This document shows, piece by piece, positions 1 through 10,639 of a DNA stretch of 64,000 nt. The stretch covers positions 1-64,000 of the forward strand of contig JAVSML010024599.1 in assembly GCA_038503035.1 (NCBI GenBank). Direction: 5' to 3'. The stretch's first letter is position 1. Every line of letters begins with the position of its first letter. The translations under genes were made by a program, and so were the position numbers. This DNA is from Crocodylus rhombifer. Taxonomy: Eukaryota; Chordata; Crocodylia; Crocodylidae. The notes under the pieces were generated by a model, which saw nothing but the letters and a program-made list of their open reading frames with translations, was not told the origin of the DNA and ran no database searches.

Positions 1-838
1 CTTTTGGTCCAGTCCTCCAATTTGTCCAGGTCTCTCTCAATCCTCCAGATTCACAAGGCTCACTAAGGACAAGTGCAAGGTTCTGCGCTTAAGTCAGAAC
101 AACCCCACATACATACCGCGGTACAGGTTGGGGATCAACCAGCTAAGCAACAGCTTTGCAGAACAGGACCTGGGATTACATTGGACAATAAGTGGAATGA
201 GCCAGCAGCGTGCCTTTGTTGCAAAGGCGGCTAACAGCATACTGGGCTACATTTACTGCGAACATTGCTAGCAGATCCAGGGAAGTGATTATTTGCCTCT
301 ATTCTGCACTGGTGAGGCCACATCTGCAGTATTGTGTCTAGTTTTGACCGCCCTACTACAGAAAGGATGTGGACAAATTGGAGAGTGTGCAGCGGAGGGC
401 AACAAAAATGGCTATAGAGGGCTGGGCACATGACTTCTGAGTAGAGGCTGAGGGAACTGGGCTTATTTAATCCGGAGAACAGAAGACTGAGGGGATTTAA
501 TAGCAGCCTTCAACTACTTGAAGTGGGGTTCCAGAGAGGATGGAGCTAGACCGTTCTCAGTGGTGGCAGGTGACAGTACAAGGAGCAATGGTCTAAAGTT
601 GCAGTTAGGGGAGTTGGGAGTTTAGGTTTGATACTAAGAAGAATTTCTCTCATGAAAGTAGTAAAGTGCTGGAACAGGTTACCCAGTGAGGTTGTAGAAT
701 CTTGATCCTTGGAGGTCTTTAAGACCTGACAAAGTTTTGGCTGGGCTGGGCTGGGCTAGTTAGGTATGGTTCTGCTTTGAGCAGGGGTTGGACTAGATGA
801 CCTCCTGGGGTCCCTTCCAACCTTCATTTTCTATGATT
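1..838 (+). mobile_element. CR1 LINE, 3' half with locally inverted 5' tip
   Basis: From about position 50 the sequence follows the end of the CR1 reverse-transcriptase frame and its 3' tail: the 'ggacaagtgcaaggttctgc' block, then the conserved 'ctgaggggatttaa' segment, and finally 'ttggactagatgacctcctg' followed by 'cccttccaacc' and a short tail of ATTCTAT-like repeats. The frame is broken by many stops, so it is a dead 5'-truncated copy. Bases 1-45 read as the reverse complement of the CR1 segment that normally lies just upstream of position 50 (the CTGGACAAATTGGAGGA region), so the 5' tip looks inverted. A GGCTG run sits at 739-757. The window edge hides the left boundary. Confidence 0.88.
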
Positions 839-1694
839 CTATCATGCTCAAATGTACATTTGCAGATTTTTAAGGCTGGGAGGGTCCTTTACTGTCACTT
901 AATGTGACATTTTGGTAAACAGAGGCCTTAGAATTTCACCAGGTAGTTTCTGCATCAAGCCCACAATTTTTGTTCAAGGAGAGCTCTCATGCCACTAAAT
1001 ATGCTAGGAATTTAAGGGTGCATAGAATCTTGAGCAGGGTAGAGTCATAAGTAGCTATTAATATCTACTACTCCTTATATCTGTAATTGAGTAAGAACTA
1101 TTTTGGTATATCATACAGTTGTGTACTTAGTTCCCATTAAAATATCTCTAGATAATCTTGTTTCTTTTGGTATGCATTCTGGTAAGAGCCTCTTGCTACT
1201 ACCTCTACAGAAAGGATGGGAACTTTGTGCTGCTATTGAGATAGAGGTACTTTGTTGAGTTGAGCTACGAATTGGTCTTGGGAAGAAAACTTGTCTCAAT
1301 CCACAATTCCACAATGGTATACATCTATCTGCCTTTTCATGCCATTCCTTTGTTTTTGCTGGATTCTGCCTATAGTTACACAAGTCAGATTCTGAGGGTT
1401 CTCTATCTTTTCCATGGCTGGTGTAGTTGGAGAGAGTTTGCTTCTGATATTGTTTTGTACCAGTTTTATAGAGCCATAAGTCCACTGTTCACTGGAGGTA
1501 CTCCCAATTTACTTTGCTTCCTGTGAGCAGCTAGTCTTTACTCTTGTGTTCTGTTTTAGACCTGGTCACTGCCTCAGCTATTGTTTATCCTCTTCAGTGG
1601 ATTTTGAATCTCTTGTCTGTTCTTCTTTTCCCCGGACTAAAAATGCTTTGCTGGGTAAGATGATTGCAACTACTTATCCTCTGATATGTGCCTT
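839..1694. other. AT-rich stretch, no gene recognised
   Basis: A 124-codon open frame runs on the minus strand at 1111-1485 and an 88-codon frame overlaps it on the plus strand. Neither shows a recognisable domain or composition typical of a conserved protein. The sequence just to the right is an L2 remnant, so part of this stretch may be more degraded L2, but I cannot show that. Confidence 0.5.
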
Positions 1695-2125
1695 GCTATA
1701 GAAATCTATGCTTTTGTAACCTCCAGAGTGGATTACAGCAACGTATCCTACAAGGACCAACCCTTTCAGATTCTTTAGAAGATGCCAAATACAGCTGGTG
1801 GTGCTAACCACAGGAAATCTATTACAGTAGTTCTCTAAAAATTATACTGGTTTCCTATTTGTATCTGTGACTTGCTTTCAAGTATAGCTAAAGGTGTTGA
1901 TAGCAACCTTTAAAGTATTGTGTGGTTTGGCTCAAGTTCTTCTGAGCGTCCCCCCACAAACACTTTCGCTATATGCCACCATAATCAGTTGTCAGATGGG
2001 TAGATCTTTTTGACCATCCCAGAGCAGATTTTGTCAATGGATCCAAGTGGATGGATCAGCTTGACTCTAAAGTTTGCTTCTCCCTTGCTGCTTGGGTTGA
2101 TCAAGAATGCTGCCTTTTAGGATTC
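1695..2125 (+). mobile_element. L2-type LINE remnant (C-terminal RT region)
   Basis: Plus-strand translation near 1715-1744 gives VTSRVDYSN, matching the L2/CR1-clade block after the RT catalytic core. About 130 bp on, the pieces LYWFPI and then a KVL..GL-like segment followed by proline-rich codons correspond to the L2 motifs around 'LHWLPV' and 'FKALNGLGP'. Stops and small indels are frequent, as expected of a very old copy. The assignment to L2 rather than another CR1-clade LINE is by remembered family motifs; boundaries are approximate. Confidence 0.6.
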
Positions 2126-2429
2126 TATTTGAGACCAGTCCCTTTGCCAGAGGTAGGATGATTGAACATCAAAATCAGCAAAGCATCAGTTTAACAAAGA
2201 GGTTGACAGAATCACAAGGGTCATGCTACATGCCTAGGATGTGGCTGTGTACACTAGATCAAGTAGGAAAGAGCCACTAGATTATGGGGCTGGGAGGAGA
2301 TGGAAAAAAAAGTGGCAAAAAGAAGGAATGCGGTATAGTCTCAAACAGAAGCCTAGAGAGATGTGGAAAATTGATTTGGACCAATTGCAGGAGCAGAAAA
2401 AATCAGAGACAGCAATGGCATATCTGTAC

Positions 2430-2804
2430 CAGGGGCGGGCAAAGTGGCAGATCCAGCTAGCAGCTGGACTCTGCCCCAGCTCCTTGCAGTGGTGACAGCA
2501 TGGTCCTGAGCCAGGGCAAGGGCCTTGCCTGCATGCCCCTGCCTGGAGCATGCAGGCTGCAGATTGTGGCTGTGCTCAGGCCCCAGATCAAGCTGTCCCC
2601 ATCACAAGATCCCAGCAGCTTATGCCCCTGCCACGTGCCTTACCAGCTTGGCTGAGGCCAGTCTCCATGGCAACCCCAGCCTTGCACTATCACAGCACAG
2701 GTGTGGCTGGGATCCCCATGGAAACTGGCCCCAGCCATGCAGGCAGGGACTGCTGGGAAATGGAGTCCACTGCCGACCCGCAGGCCAAACTTTTCCTGTC
2801 CCTG
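2430..2804. mobile_element. Non-autonomous hAT element, 375 bp
   Basis: The left end CAGGGGCGGGCAAA (2430-2443) is a Charlie-type hAT terminus, and the right end TTTTCCTGTCCCTG (2791-2804) is its imperfect inverted partner. The flanking 8 bp are ATCTGTAC (2422-2429) and ATCTATAC (2805-2812), a 7 of 8 target-site duplication as expected for hAT. The interior is GC-rich and holds an inverted repeat: 2649-2682 pairs with 2704-2737. Overlapping open frames of about 100 codons on both strands are by-products of the GC content. Confidence 0.8.
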
Positions 2805-2812
2805 ATCTATAC

Positions 2813-3968
2813 TGTACTGAGTGGCACTAGAAAGTATGCTGTAGATAGATGAATGTGCTTCTGTTCTCTTGCTGCATACACCATATGCATTAAAATGACC
2901 TACCATGGATACCAGAAACCATTTAGCCACAGTAGCACAAGACTCCCTGGTAAATGTGAGGTACAGTACCCTCCATACTGCCATGGTTAGGTGGTTTCCT
3001 GGACTTTTGGCTACACTAGGACTGTGGAGTGTACCAGACCTGAAGGGAGAAAGCAAGGGAAGAAGGGAAAGGGGAGAAAGAGATCACAGTGGGAAAATAG
3101 ATTAAAGATGGAAGTGAGAACAGAGGGATAGCGCAGCAAATGAAGCTAGTGCAGCAGGAGCAAATAGGAGAATAAACAATAAAGAAGAAGAGAATGATCA
3201 AACAAAAATAGGATATGTATATCAGGGGAAAAAAAGAAAAGAAAAAAAAAATCAGTCCTGCCAGGTCCTTTCTTACATCACTAGAACTCATGTACCATTA
3301 ACACACAGTGGTGCTACCAACATAGGTTACTATTTAAATTAGTTAACTGTGAATCCACAGAGCTTTCACTCTGAAGGCTGTCAGCGATTGCTTATTTTAT
3401 TCTTGCTCAGGGGATGTTGTGCTGTTCCTGCTGGAAGCTGTTGGGTACTGAGTAGCTACTTCTTTCATTTAGCTCATTGGGGCAGAGCTCACTTAAGTCA
3501 GATCTCAGTTGTGGGTGATGAGTACTTTGCAAAATGTTTTTGCTACCAAAAGCCATGTTTTATCTAAAAGAAGGACCAAGATGAAGTCTGCTCCTAATTC
3601 ACGTAGCTTATTTCTCTCTCCCTGCAGTAGATGCAATAAAAACACACTCAAGGACATATCTGGCATTAGAAAGTATATAAATAATGGAAAAAAATGGTAG
3701 GCATTTTTTACCTGCCCCCCTGCCACCCCCAATTCATTTCTCCAGCCTTACCAGATAGCTTGCTAGTGTTTGCATATATCTATCAAACTGGCAATAGTCT
3801 AGTGATGTATATTACTCTTAAAGATGGCTGTGGCCAAGCAAAACTAGCCCAAAAGACCCACTATGGAGAACTTAATAAGATAGTTGTATTTTTAAAGTAT
3901 GAGTTTGATTGTGTGAGAAGTTTGCCACAAAAAACCTCACATTATTTAGAACTACCAAGGTGAAATAG
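2813..3968. other. No gene recognised; purine-rich block inside
   Basis: Apart from short open frames with no recognisable domain, the only distinct structure is a purine-rich stretch at about 3040-3250 (GGAGAAAG and AAAGAAAAG runs). It produces a low-complexity 91-codon frame on the minus strand. Nothing else stands out. Confidence 0.5.
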
Positions 3969-3969
3969 A

Positions 3970-4110
3970 ACTTCTAGGATTATAGGCAAGTAGGTCTGGA
4001 ACGGACCACATGAGGTCCTTTACTCTAGCCCCCTGCTCAAGTCAGGATCATCCCCAACTGAACCATTGCAGTCAAGTATCTGTCTAACCTGCTCTTGAAG
4101 ATTTACAGGG
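3970..4110 (-). mobile_element. CR1 LINE 3'-end fragment, antisense
   Basis: Read on the plus strand it runs from a 'ctaggattataggcaag' start through 'ccccctgctcaagtcaggat' to 'ctaacctgctcttgaag', the reverse complement of a CR1 3' untranslated end. It is a different, older subfamily from the CR1 copies at 17 and 25 kb. Confidence 0.8.
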
Positions 4111-4590
4111 GAAAATCTTGCCATAGCCATCTGTATTTCTTGCTATATCAGTTCACATTTTATTGTAGTTTTCTTATTTTGTTATACAATTTCCCCATCT
4201 CCTGTACTTTTCCTAGAAAATGGAACACCCTTGATCCCTCTTTAGCTACTGAACTTAAATGTATTTAAATGTAAATTAAAGTAACTGTGGAAGAAAAAAA
4301 AAAGCTAATATGTCTCTCCCCACTATCTGATAAGTTTATCTAAGATACAAACCCCACCCCCTCCCCGGGTTAATTATTAGTCATGTTTCATGTTGCCGAT
4401 CAAAGATTTAGCCAGCAAAATTATTAAGCACATGCATAATTTTAAGTATGTTAACAGTTGCATTGAATTACATCAGGCCAAAAGACTTGGTATGTGAGCA
4501 AGATCAGCATTCAGTGCAATAACTTGGGGGGGGCAGGGCAGAAAAACTGGCTGATAACAATCCAAGGGCATTTTCACACAGGCATGCATC
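4111..4590. other. AT-rich spacer, no gene
   Basis: Contains repeated TTTAAATGT-like words near 4255-4285, a C-rich patch near 4350-4370 and a run of G at 4527-4534. No coding or RNA gene signal is visible. Confidence 0.5.
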
Positions 4591-4835
4591 TCAGTGGTGG
4601 GCACTTCGAAAAGCTCCGGGCACTGCAATTTATACAGTTGTATGAGTGGCAAAATGAGTTGCAGCGCTGAGAAAGTGGCAGCAGTGTGCTTTCGAATTAA
4701 AACACCTTGGACGTGCTTTAGTTCAAAAGAGCATCACCGCCACTTTCCACACTTTTGCCACTTACACAACTGCACACAGCACAGTAGACTCAAGCCTGCT
4801 CTGAAGCAGTGGATCTCTGGTGCGTTGCTGGGGGG
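4590..4835. mobile_element. Inverted-repeat (MITE-like) element
   Basis: Left arm 4635-4706 and right arm 4711-4772 are imperfect reverse complements: CAGTTGTATGAGTGGCAAAA on the left pairs with the complement of TTTTGCCACTTACACAACTG on the right, and CTTTCGAATTAAA pairs with the complement of TTTAGTTCAAAAG at the centre. Weaker similarity may continue outward to about 4590 and 4835. I see no clear target duplication, so the superfamily is unassigned; hAT is possible. A 96-codon open frame across it is not a gene. Confidence 0.65.
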
Positions 4836-4865
4836 AAAAAAAGTGTGTATAAATGTCCTAAGGTT

Positions 4866-4884
4866 TTATTATTATTATTATTAA
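4866..4884. repeat. (ATT)n microsatellite
   Basis: Perfect ATT run of about six units directly beside the inverted-repeat element. Confidence 0.9.
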
Positions 4885-4949
4885 TTCTTCTTAGTCCAAT
4901 GCTTGAGTTTTCCCACCCCATCCTCCACCCTGGCCCTCAGTTCTCAGGT

Positions 4950-5300
4950 GTTAATTCTAGAGATGACCAAAACTGAGCATTTCCACCCTGCAAGACATTG
5001 ATATGTTTGCATCTAAGCATCTAACTTTGGGTGGGGAAAAAAAAGTTGGAAAATGAGAGAAAATTTTCACCTTAGAAGTGGCAAGACAAAATATTTTGTT
5101 TTGATCTTAGTTTTTCCCCCCCGTTTGTTTACCAGAAACAAAACTTTATTTTGGGTTGACTTTAATTACTACTTCTGCCTGAGCCACCACAGTACTTCAT
5201 GCAGACTTTGGTTCCAGTTCTCTTGCATCTTCACTGTCTCCCATAGCCAAACCTCCCAGACTGAGCTACATTTCCCATAATGTACCAGTGTCTCCCTGTT
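4950..5300. repeat. Old interspersed repeat, probable
   Basis: An AT-rich part with GGAAAATGAGAG- and CAAAATATTTTG-like words is followed by 'gagctacatttcccataatg' at 5263-5282. That combination is familiar from old sauropsid DNA-transposon-like repeats that end in a 'gactacatttcccatgatgc' motif. Boundaries and class are uncertain. Confidence 0.35.
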
Positions 5301-5529
5301 GTGGAACTATCACAGTTCATCATGGAACAACCATATTGAGGGATTCAGAATTACAACTCCTATAAAGTTGTAACAGAAACTTGGGTGTCCACAAAGCAGA
5401 CATGCATTGTAACTCCTCCTGTACACCACAACCAATAAGATAAAATCCTTCCATGTGCCACAGAAAGAGACAAAACTATCACCATGCCATGGCCACTTCA
5501 CTGGCAGAGAATCATCTGAACTTATTTCA

Positions 5530-5675
5530 CCTAGGAAAGACTGCAGAAATCCTTGATGACCCTTGCTAGTCTGATTTGAGGGAAAATTCCTTCCTGACCC
5601 TAAATCTGATGATTAATTTAACCCTGAGCACATGAGCAAGGTACACCAACAAGGCACCTGAAATTCTCAGTGTTG
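5530..5675 (-). mobile_element. CR1 LINE 3' UTR fragment, antisense
   Basis: The block 'gggaaaattccttcctgacc' at 5580-5599 followed by 'aaccctgagcacatgagcaa' is the reverse complement of a conserved CR1 3' region. It is isolated and has no preserved 3' tail. Confidence 0.7.
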
Positions 5676-6395
5676 TGATCACCAGGTCAACACAACCAGT
5701 CTTCTACTTCTATCCATGGTAGTGCTTTCAAGGCAAAGTCAAAAAACAAAAACCAAACAATACCTCTCTCCCTTCCCCCCCCCCCCAAAAAAAAACCCAC
5801 CCAGAAGCAAATTCAAGGGTTAGGGGGTTTAGTCCTGGTCTCCACAGGCAACTTCCAGAAGCCCAGAAGCAAAGAATTGATGCAACATACTGTATTCACA
5901 TGCGGCTTCCCCCCAAAATTAGACTTCCAAAATTGGGGTATATATCGTAGGTAGGGAAGTTGATTTTCTGCCCAGAAAGAAGCACCCCACTTTGATTCCT
6001 GCTATATCCAAAGGTTAATACCAACTGCCTTGTAGCACCAGTAGTAGCCTATTCAGGCAGCTGAAGGAGTGAGCTGACTTAATAGCTCACTGCTCTTCAC
6101 TCTGTATGTGTTAATGGCCTCTACGTCCTCTTTTTTCCCCAACAGTTTTGCCATCTATCAGGTACTCCTGGGCTCTCTTCTCTTATTTCACAGCCCTGCA
6201 GATGGCTTTTAGCGCTCTCCAGATTCACAGATCTACTTGTGGAGACCAGTCTTCAACAGTAGCTGCAGTTTCAGTCTGAACAGGAAAGGGAAGGTGAAGG
6301 AGCTGAAGATTAGACTCCATCCCTGCTCTGTGCAGCTGTAACTCTGAAAAAAGTCCATTTTTCTTCATTCTACCTTCCCAAAAACAAGGTATGAC
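5676..6395. other. No gene recognised
   Basis: Holds a C run followed by an A run at about 5775-5798 and otherwise ordinary AT-rich sequence. Minus-strand frames that begin here belong to the repeat described next. Confidence 0.5.
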
Positions 6396-6645
6396 AGAGA
6401 ATGCAGGAAGTAGAAAGCAGAGTAGTAGATTGGGTAGGGAAAGGGAATCAGAGTGGCACTTAGGAAGGAGGGTGTAGGGATACCTTTGGTGTTGCATAGC
6501 TGCCAAAAAACTTGGCTTCTCCACTGTACTGTTTGTTGGCTCAGCTCTTCCCAGTTTGATACCGTACAAGCAAGAAATGGTCCTGACTGCAAACAAGAAA
6601 AGCAGATGTATGGACTCTGATGCATATGGAATGAGTTTAGGGGGT
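6396..6645. repeat. Interspersed repeat, copy 1 of a pair
   Basis: This segment matches 13930-14155 in the same orientation. Shared blocks include 'agcagagtagtagattgg', 'cagagtggcactt', 'ggcccagctcttcccaattt' and 'aaaagcagatgtatggactc' with small differences. On the minus strand both copies can be read as similar peptides (SESIHLLF...FAVR, then IKLGRA), but simple DNA similarity explains that. The second copy begins close to a hAT-like end, which suggests a hAT-derived family. The 171-codon minus frame at 6225-6740 covers it. Confidence 0.65.
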
Positions 6646-7039
6646 GGAGGGGTATTACGTAAGAAAGTATGATAATACCATGCAACACATTTTGTAAGCA
6701 TGTTAAGAATTTGAGAAAGAGAAAAGTGATCAAGAAGCAAACAATACAGAAAATATCATGACAATTACTTAACACAGTCTGCCTTACTTGTGCACACAAG
6801 ACTAGGATCCTCTGTAATCTAAACTAAAGTATTTCCTCAAAAATATGAACCAATAATAGAGAACTTCTCAAGAGGCTATTGCAAGCCACAATCCAAGTGC
6901 AAAAACACTCTGATGCTCAACTACCACCTCTCTCAACCACCAGGAAGCTGGGGCTCACCCTACGGCCACCTTCTTTAGCTTCCCCCCTCTGTGGTCAAAT
7001 CTTGCACTGTACAGCAAAGTGAAGAAATCCTGTATTGCT
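6646..7039. other. No gene recognised
   Basis: AT-rich sequence between the repeat and the antisense CR1; no domain, RNA or structured repeat seen. Confidence 0.5.
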
Positions 7040-7210
7040 AAAAGCCTCCCATGTATGCAAGAAACTGTTGAGGGACCTCAACAGATCATTGAGTCCGACC
7101 CCCTGCCCTGGGCAGGAAAGTGCTGGGGTCAGATGACCCCAGCCAGATGCCTATCCAGCCTTTTCTTAATGACTCCCAAGGTAGGGGAGAACACCAACTC
7201 CCTTGGAAGC
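7040..7210 (-). mobile_element. CR1 LINE 3' end, antisense (left part of split copy)
   Basis: Begins as the reverse complement of a CR1 3' end ('gagtccgaccccctgccctg', then 'gccttttcttaatgactccc'), and stops abruptly at 'cccttggaagc' (7200-7210). The sequence expected next in CR1 resumes at 8371 with 'aagcccattccaaattctgg'. Left and right parts are therefore one CR1 copy split by the solo LTR at 7211-8369. Confidence 0.88.
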
Positions 7211-8369
7211 TGTGATAGGGGGCAGCTCTTGAGGGCAGATCTCATGCCAGCCCACCCACCTGCCATGACTTTGATGTTCTCAAACAGAGTGGTAAAATGC
7301 AGGAGACTGCCCATTACATGCCCCAATGCCAGGGGGCATTATCTGTGGCTCTGAACCTCCCTTACACCATAGCCCATGCCTCGCAGATGGCGTCCATGGT
7401 GGCATTATGCTCCTGGTCAAGCTTAGCCCTCACTGTCAGGCACACCCCCATCCCCACCCCTCCTGTCACTAGGGCCTCTTGCATTCCACCCCCTCTCACA
7501 GGGTCTCTCTCTCTCTCTCATCAGTAACTTATCCCACCCTTCTCCCTCTTTGAGCAGCTCCCATAAGCCATAGGCTTTATCCGGATCACACCTGGGGTAG
7601 CAGACATACAGTCTTTTGGGCCTCTCCCATAACCCTCACCTGGGTAGTGGCCAGGCAAGTTCCTGACCTGGGCCAAGCTTGCCCTGGCTGCTCCCGGGGT
7701 AGTTTTACATAAACATACACAAATACACACACACACTAGGCTCCCTGTTCCCCCTTTCTGGGGCTCCACACTTCTCTCAAATTGCTTTCCAGGGGTTGGC
7801 CCATATGCTGCCCTTCAGGCTGACCCTCAGCCCTACTCAGCCCTCTTCCAGGCCCTGACTACCATCCCCTCCTTCAGGGCTCCGGGGTTTCCCTCACCTG
7901 TGGAGGCAGCGGTAGCTGCAGCTGTGCCTGGCCCTGCCTGGGTCTTACACTCTTTTTGGGCTGAGGTGGCCATAGCCATGCCTGGACCCCTTGTACCCAC
8001 AGTGTTGTGGGGGCTAGGGGTTAAGGCATCCCAACCCACCTTTCACCAGGGTGATAACTGGCCTGGTGCTTCCTGGGGACTCCCACTCTACCAAGAGCCC
8101 AAACCAGGCCACCCATCCCCAGCAGGGTGCAGTTTTTGGTCATGTCCAGGACCAAGAGCCTCCTAGCCATCCCCACAAGTTCTTGCCCTTACCCCCTAGG
8201 TTTTTCCTGCTGCAGCTCAGCTAGGCAGTGTTTCTACCTGGGCTGGCAGCAGCAAACAGCTGTATTTATATAGGCAGCCCATGTCTTAAAAATAGCTGCT
8301 GCAATCAAGCACCTGCTGGCTGCTTAACTCAGCCCTTAAAGTGGCAGGCACGGCAAGTGCTCTGCCACA
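7211..8369 (+). mobile_element. Solo LTR of an endogenous retrovirus-like element, copy 1
   Basis: The element starts TGTGATAGGGGGC and ends CTCTGCCACA, giving TGT...ACA ends with a short imperfect inverted repeat. It interrupts an antisense CR1 and is flanked by GAAGC (7206-7210) and CAAGC (8370-8374), a 5-bp target duplication with one mismatch. A TATA-like TATTTATATAGG lies at 8263-8274, about 100 bp before the 3' end. It shares long blocks with 20855-21778 and shorter blocks with 43772-45124, all in the same orientation. No internal retroviral genes flank it, so it is a solo LTR formed by recombination. No clear AATAAA signal is visible. Open frames of 60-110 codons inside are not genes. 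Confidence 0.82.
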
Positions 8370-8370
8370 C

Positions 8371-9480
8371 AAGCCCATTCCAAATTCTGGCCACCCTTAC
8401 TGTGAAGAAGTTGTTTCTAATGTCCAGCCTAAATCTGTTCTTTGTCAGTTTCTGACCATGTTCCTTGTTACCCCAAGAGGCGCCCTGGTGAACAGAGCAT
8501 AAATTGCCCTTCAAGTATTTGAAAACTTATCATATTTTCCCTCTATCTTCTCTTCTCCAAATTCAGTAACCCTAGTTCTTTCAGTCTTTCCCCATAAATC
8601 ATGTTTCCCAAGCCTCTAATCATTTTTGTTGCTCTCTGATAGACTTGTTTCCAAACTATCCATGTTTTTCTTGAAGTGCAGGGCCCGAAACTGGACACAG
8701 TACTCCAGGTAAAGCTTCACCCGTGCCAAATACAGTGGAAGAATCCCTTCCCTTGATTTTCAGGTGACACTTCTGTTAATACAAACTAGTATTCTAGGAT
8801 CATATTTCCTCTCACTTTATTTTGCTATCTAAACAAGGCAATCTAACTTAATATCCTTTCATAATATAAGTTTTACATTCCAGTAATTATGCTAGTAAGT
8901 AGCCTCTCTCTCCACCTGTTCCAGTTTAAATGAATTGTTATTGGATAAATATGACCAGAAATATACACAAAATTCTACATAGGATCTTAATAATTTGCTT
9001 GTATAATAGTATTAATATTTCCATCTCTCTATTGAAAATGTCTCACCTACGGTACATCCTAGAGCCTTTTACACAGTCATATCACACTGGCGGCTCATGA
9101 TCATCCTATGATTAATCAATAAAATGAGGTCCCACTCTTTCTTCACCAGCTTCAAGCTATGAGGCCCCATCTTATGGCAAAAGTTCCTGGTATTAGTCCT
9201 TACCTGCCTGACTTATGCTATTCAGTTTCATACTACTCCAATTACTCCAGTCCACAAGATGGTCAAATTCTTCCTCTTTGATAATCCAGCGCTCCTCAGC
9301 ATTGCCAGTACCTCTTAACTTCTCGTCATCCATAGAATTTGTGAATCCATCCCTAATTTTGCACAATGACCAGGAAAGAGTCCGCAAATCATTTTCAAAC
9401 AAAATATTTTATTTAGATTTTTCCCTCAGAGGAAGTTCTGCCAACATGGATCTCATCCTGTGGAAAACTTTCAATTTTGA
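8371..9480 (-). mobile_element. CR1 LINE, antisense (right part of split copy)
   Basis: Resumes the CR1 interrupted at 7210: 'ggccacccttactgtgaaga' (8391 on), 'tccagcctaaatctgttctt', 'gggcccgaaactggacacag' (8682-8701), 'cagtactccagg', then more degraded sequence to about 9480 with 'attactccagtccacaagat' and 'cgtcatccatagaatttgtg', which correspond to the CR1 ORF2 C-terminal and RT-distal region in reverse. The reading frame is ruined by indels. It is older than the LTR that splits it. Confidence 0.85.
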
Positions 9481-10065
9481 CAAAGCCCCAGGAAAACATT
9501 TTGTTCAAAATTATTTGACAAGGTCTCATTAGTTCCTACACCAGATTCTGAAGAATGGCAATTCCAGATGGAGTCCAAACAATAACAACCACAACAATAT
9601 TTAATTAAAACAAAGTGATCCATTAATCCCTAATTTAATGTGTGAACTGCAGTCTCATGTTTGGATTGCAATATAGACATGCCTTCTGTCTCTTCACCTC
9701 AGCTTCACTCAAATAGCTCTCCTTACTCACTTCTCCTCTGCCCTGGCCCCCTCATGCCTTTTCCTTTCATTTAGCTTATTCCTTCCTAAGTACTCCCATT
9801 TCTAAACAGTCAAACTAGCATGTTTGTTACCATCACATCATTCATACTATCATCCCATGCCTGTCTTTGTTTAGATAGCATACTTTTCTGGGCAGGGACT
9901 GTTTATTGCTCAAGTTTGTACAGTAGCCCCATTCTTGGTTGGTTCATATATGCTGATAATAGCTCATTATGTGCAGTACAATTCCCACTGAAAAATGGAA
10001 TTTTAGTACAAAACTTGTGTCTTTATAGGTGCTTACACAAATTACATTTTTCGCATGATTGACCC
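9481..10065. other. No gene recognised
   Basis: AT-rich sequence with a CAACAACAA-like patch near 9585. An 80-codon plus frame at 9820-10062 has no recognisable domain. Confidence 0.5.
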
Positions 10066-10069
10066 CCTG

Positions 10070-10120
10070 AAAGTGCTCTACAGCCGTGACATAACACATG
10101 TGTGGCTGCATAGCACTTTT
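10070..10120. repeat. Inverted repeat (hairpin)
   Basis: AAAGTGCTCTACAGCC at the left pairs with GGCTGCATAGCACTTT at the right, with only a few mismatches and about 18 bases between. It may be one end of an element that reaches the second hairpin at 10594-10635. Confidence 0.65.
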
Positions 10121-10593
10121 AAAATAACCAGTTTCACAAAAAAAATAACCATGGTCAAATGAGGTAATAGATGAAGGAACTTATGTTCCCTCCAGGGTTA
10201 ATTTTTCCCCCTTTGTGGGGGAGGGGGAGGAAGCAGCCAGCACAGAGCTGCAGGCTACTTTGACTGGCCAGAGCTGGAGAGGATGGAGGGCATTGGCAGA
10301 GTGGAACAGAGCCCTCTAGCCTTGCAGGCCACCTCTCCAGCTACCCTGGCTGGGGTATCAGGGAGAGCTGGGATGGGCCTGAGAGGTGAAAGGGCTCTGC
10401 CACACCTCATTTCTCCTTTCTAGCTCTGAGGAGGCAAAGCAGCTGGCAGCTCCATGCTGGATGCTCCCTCCCCTTCCCCTGTCCTTGTCTGCTGACAGCC
10501 CCAGAGCTGTTGGGGGTGGTGCTGGGTAGAGGGGTGGTTCAGCAGCTTTCTCAGAGGTGAACACCTGTTGGGTTGGGGGAGGAGGGGCAGGGG
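10121..10593. other. GC-richer block between two hairpins
   Basis: From about 10205 the sequence becomes G-rich (GGGGGAGGGGGAGG at 10218-10231) and stays GC-rich to 10590. Small minus-strand frames of 68 codons result from this composition. The sharp composition change and the hairpins at both sides suggest a single non-autonomous element of about 570 bp, but target duplications were not found. Confidence 0.35.
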
Positions 10594-10635
10594 CTCTAAC
10601 TCATGATGCTTGATGTAAAGCACCATGAGTTAGAG
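10594..10635. repeat. Near-perfect 18-bp stem hairpin
   Basis: CTCTAACTCATGATGCTT (10594-10611) and AAGCACCATGAGTTAGAG (10618-10635) pair at 17 of 18 positions around a GATGTA loop. The stem could form in DNA or RNA. It lies at the right edge of the GC-rich block and probably marks the end of a palindromic transposon remnant. Confidence 0.85.
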
Positions 10636-10639
10636 TGGG

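Noticed and set aside
2856..3291. 91-codon hydrophobic minus-strand frame resembling a membrane segment
   Set aside because: It is the complement of a purine-rich low-complexity stretch, so the Phe/Ile/Ser-rich peptide is a composition artefact.
6225..6799. 171- and 144-codon minus-strand open frames
   Set aside because: They overlap each other and lie over a repeat also present at 13.9 kb.
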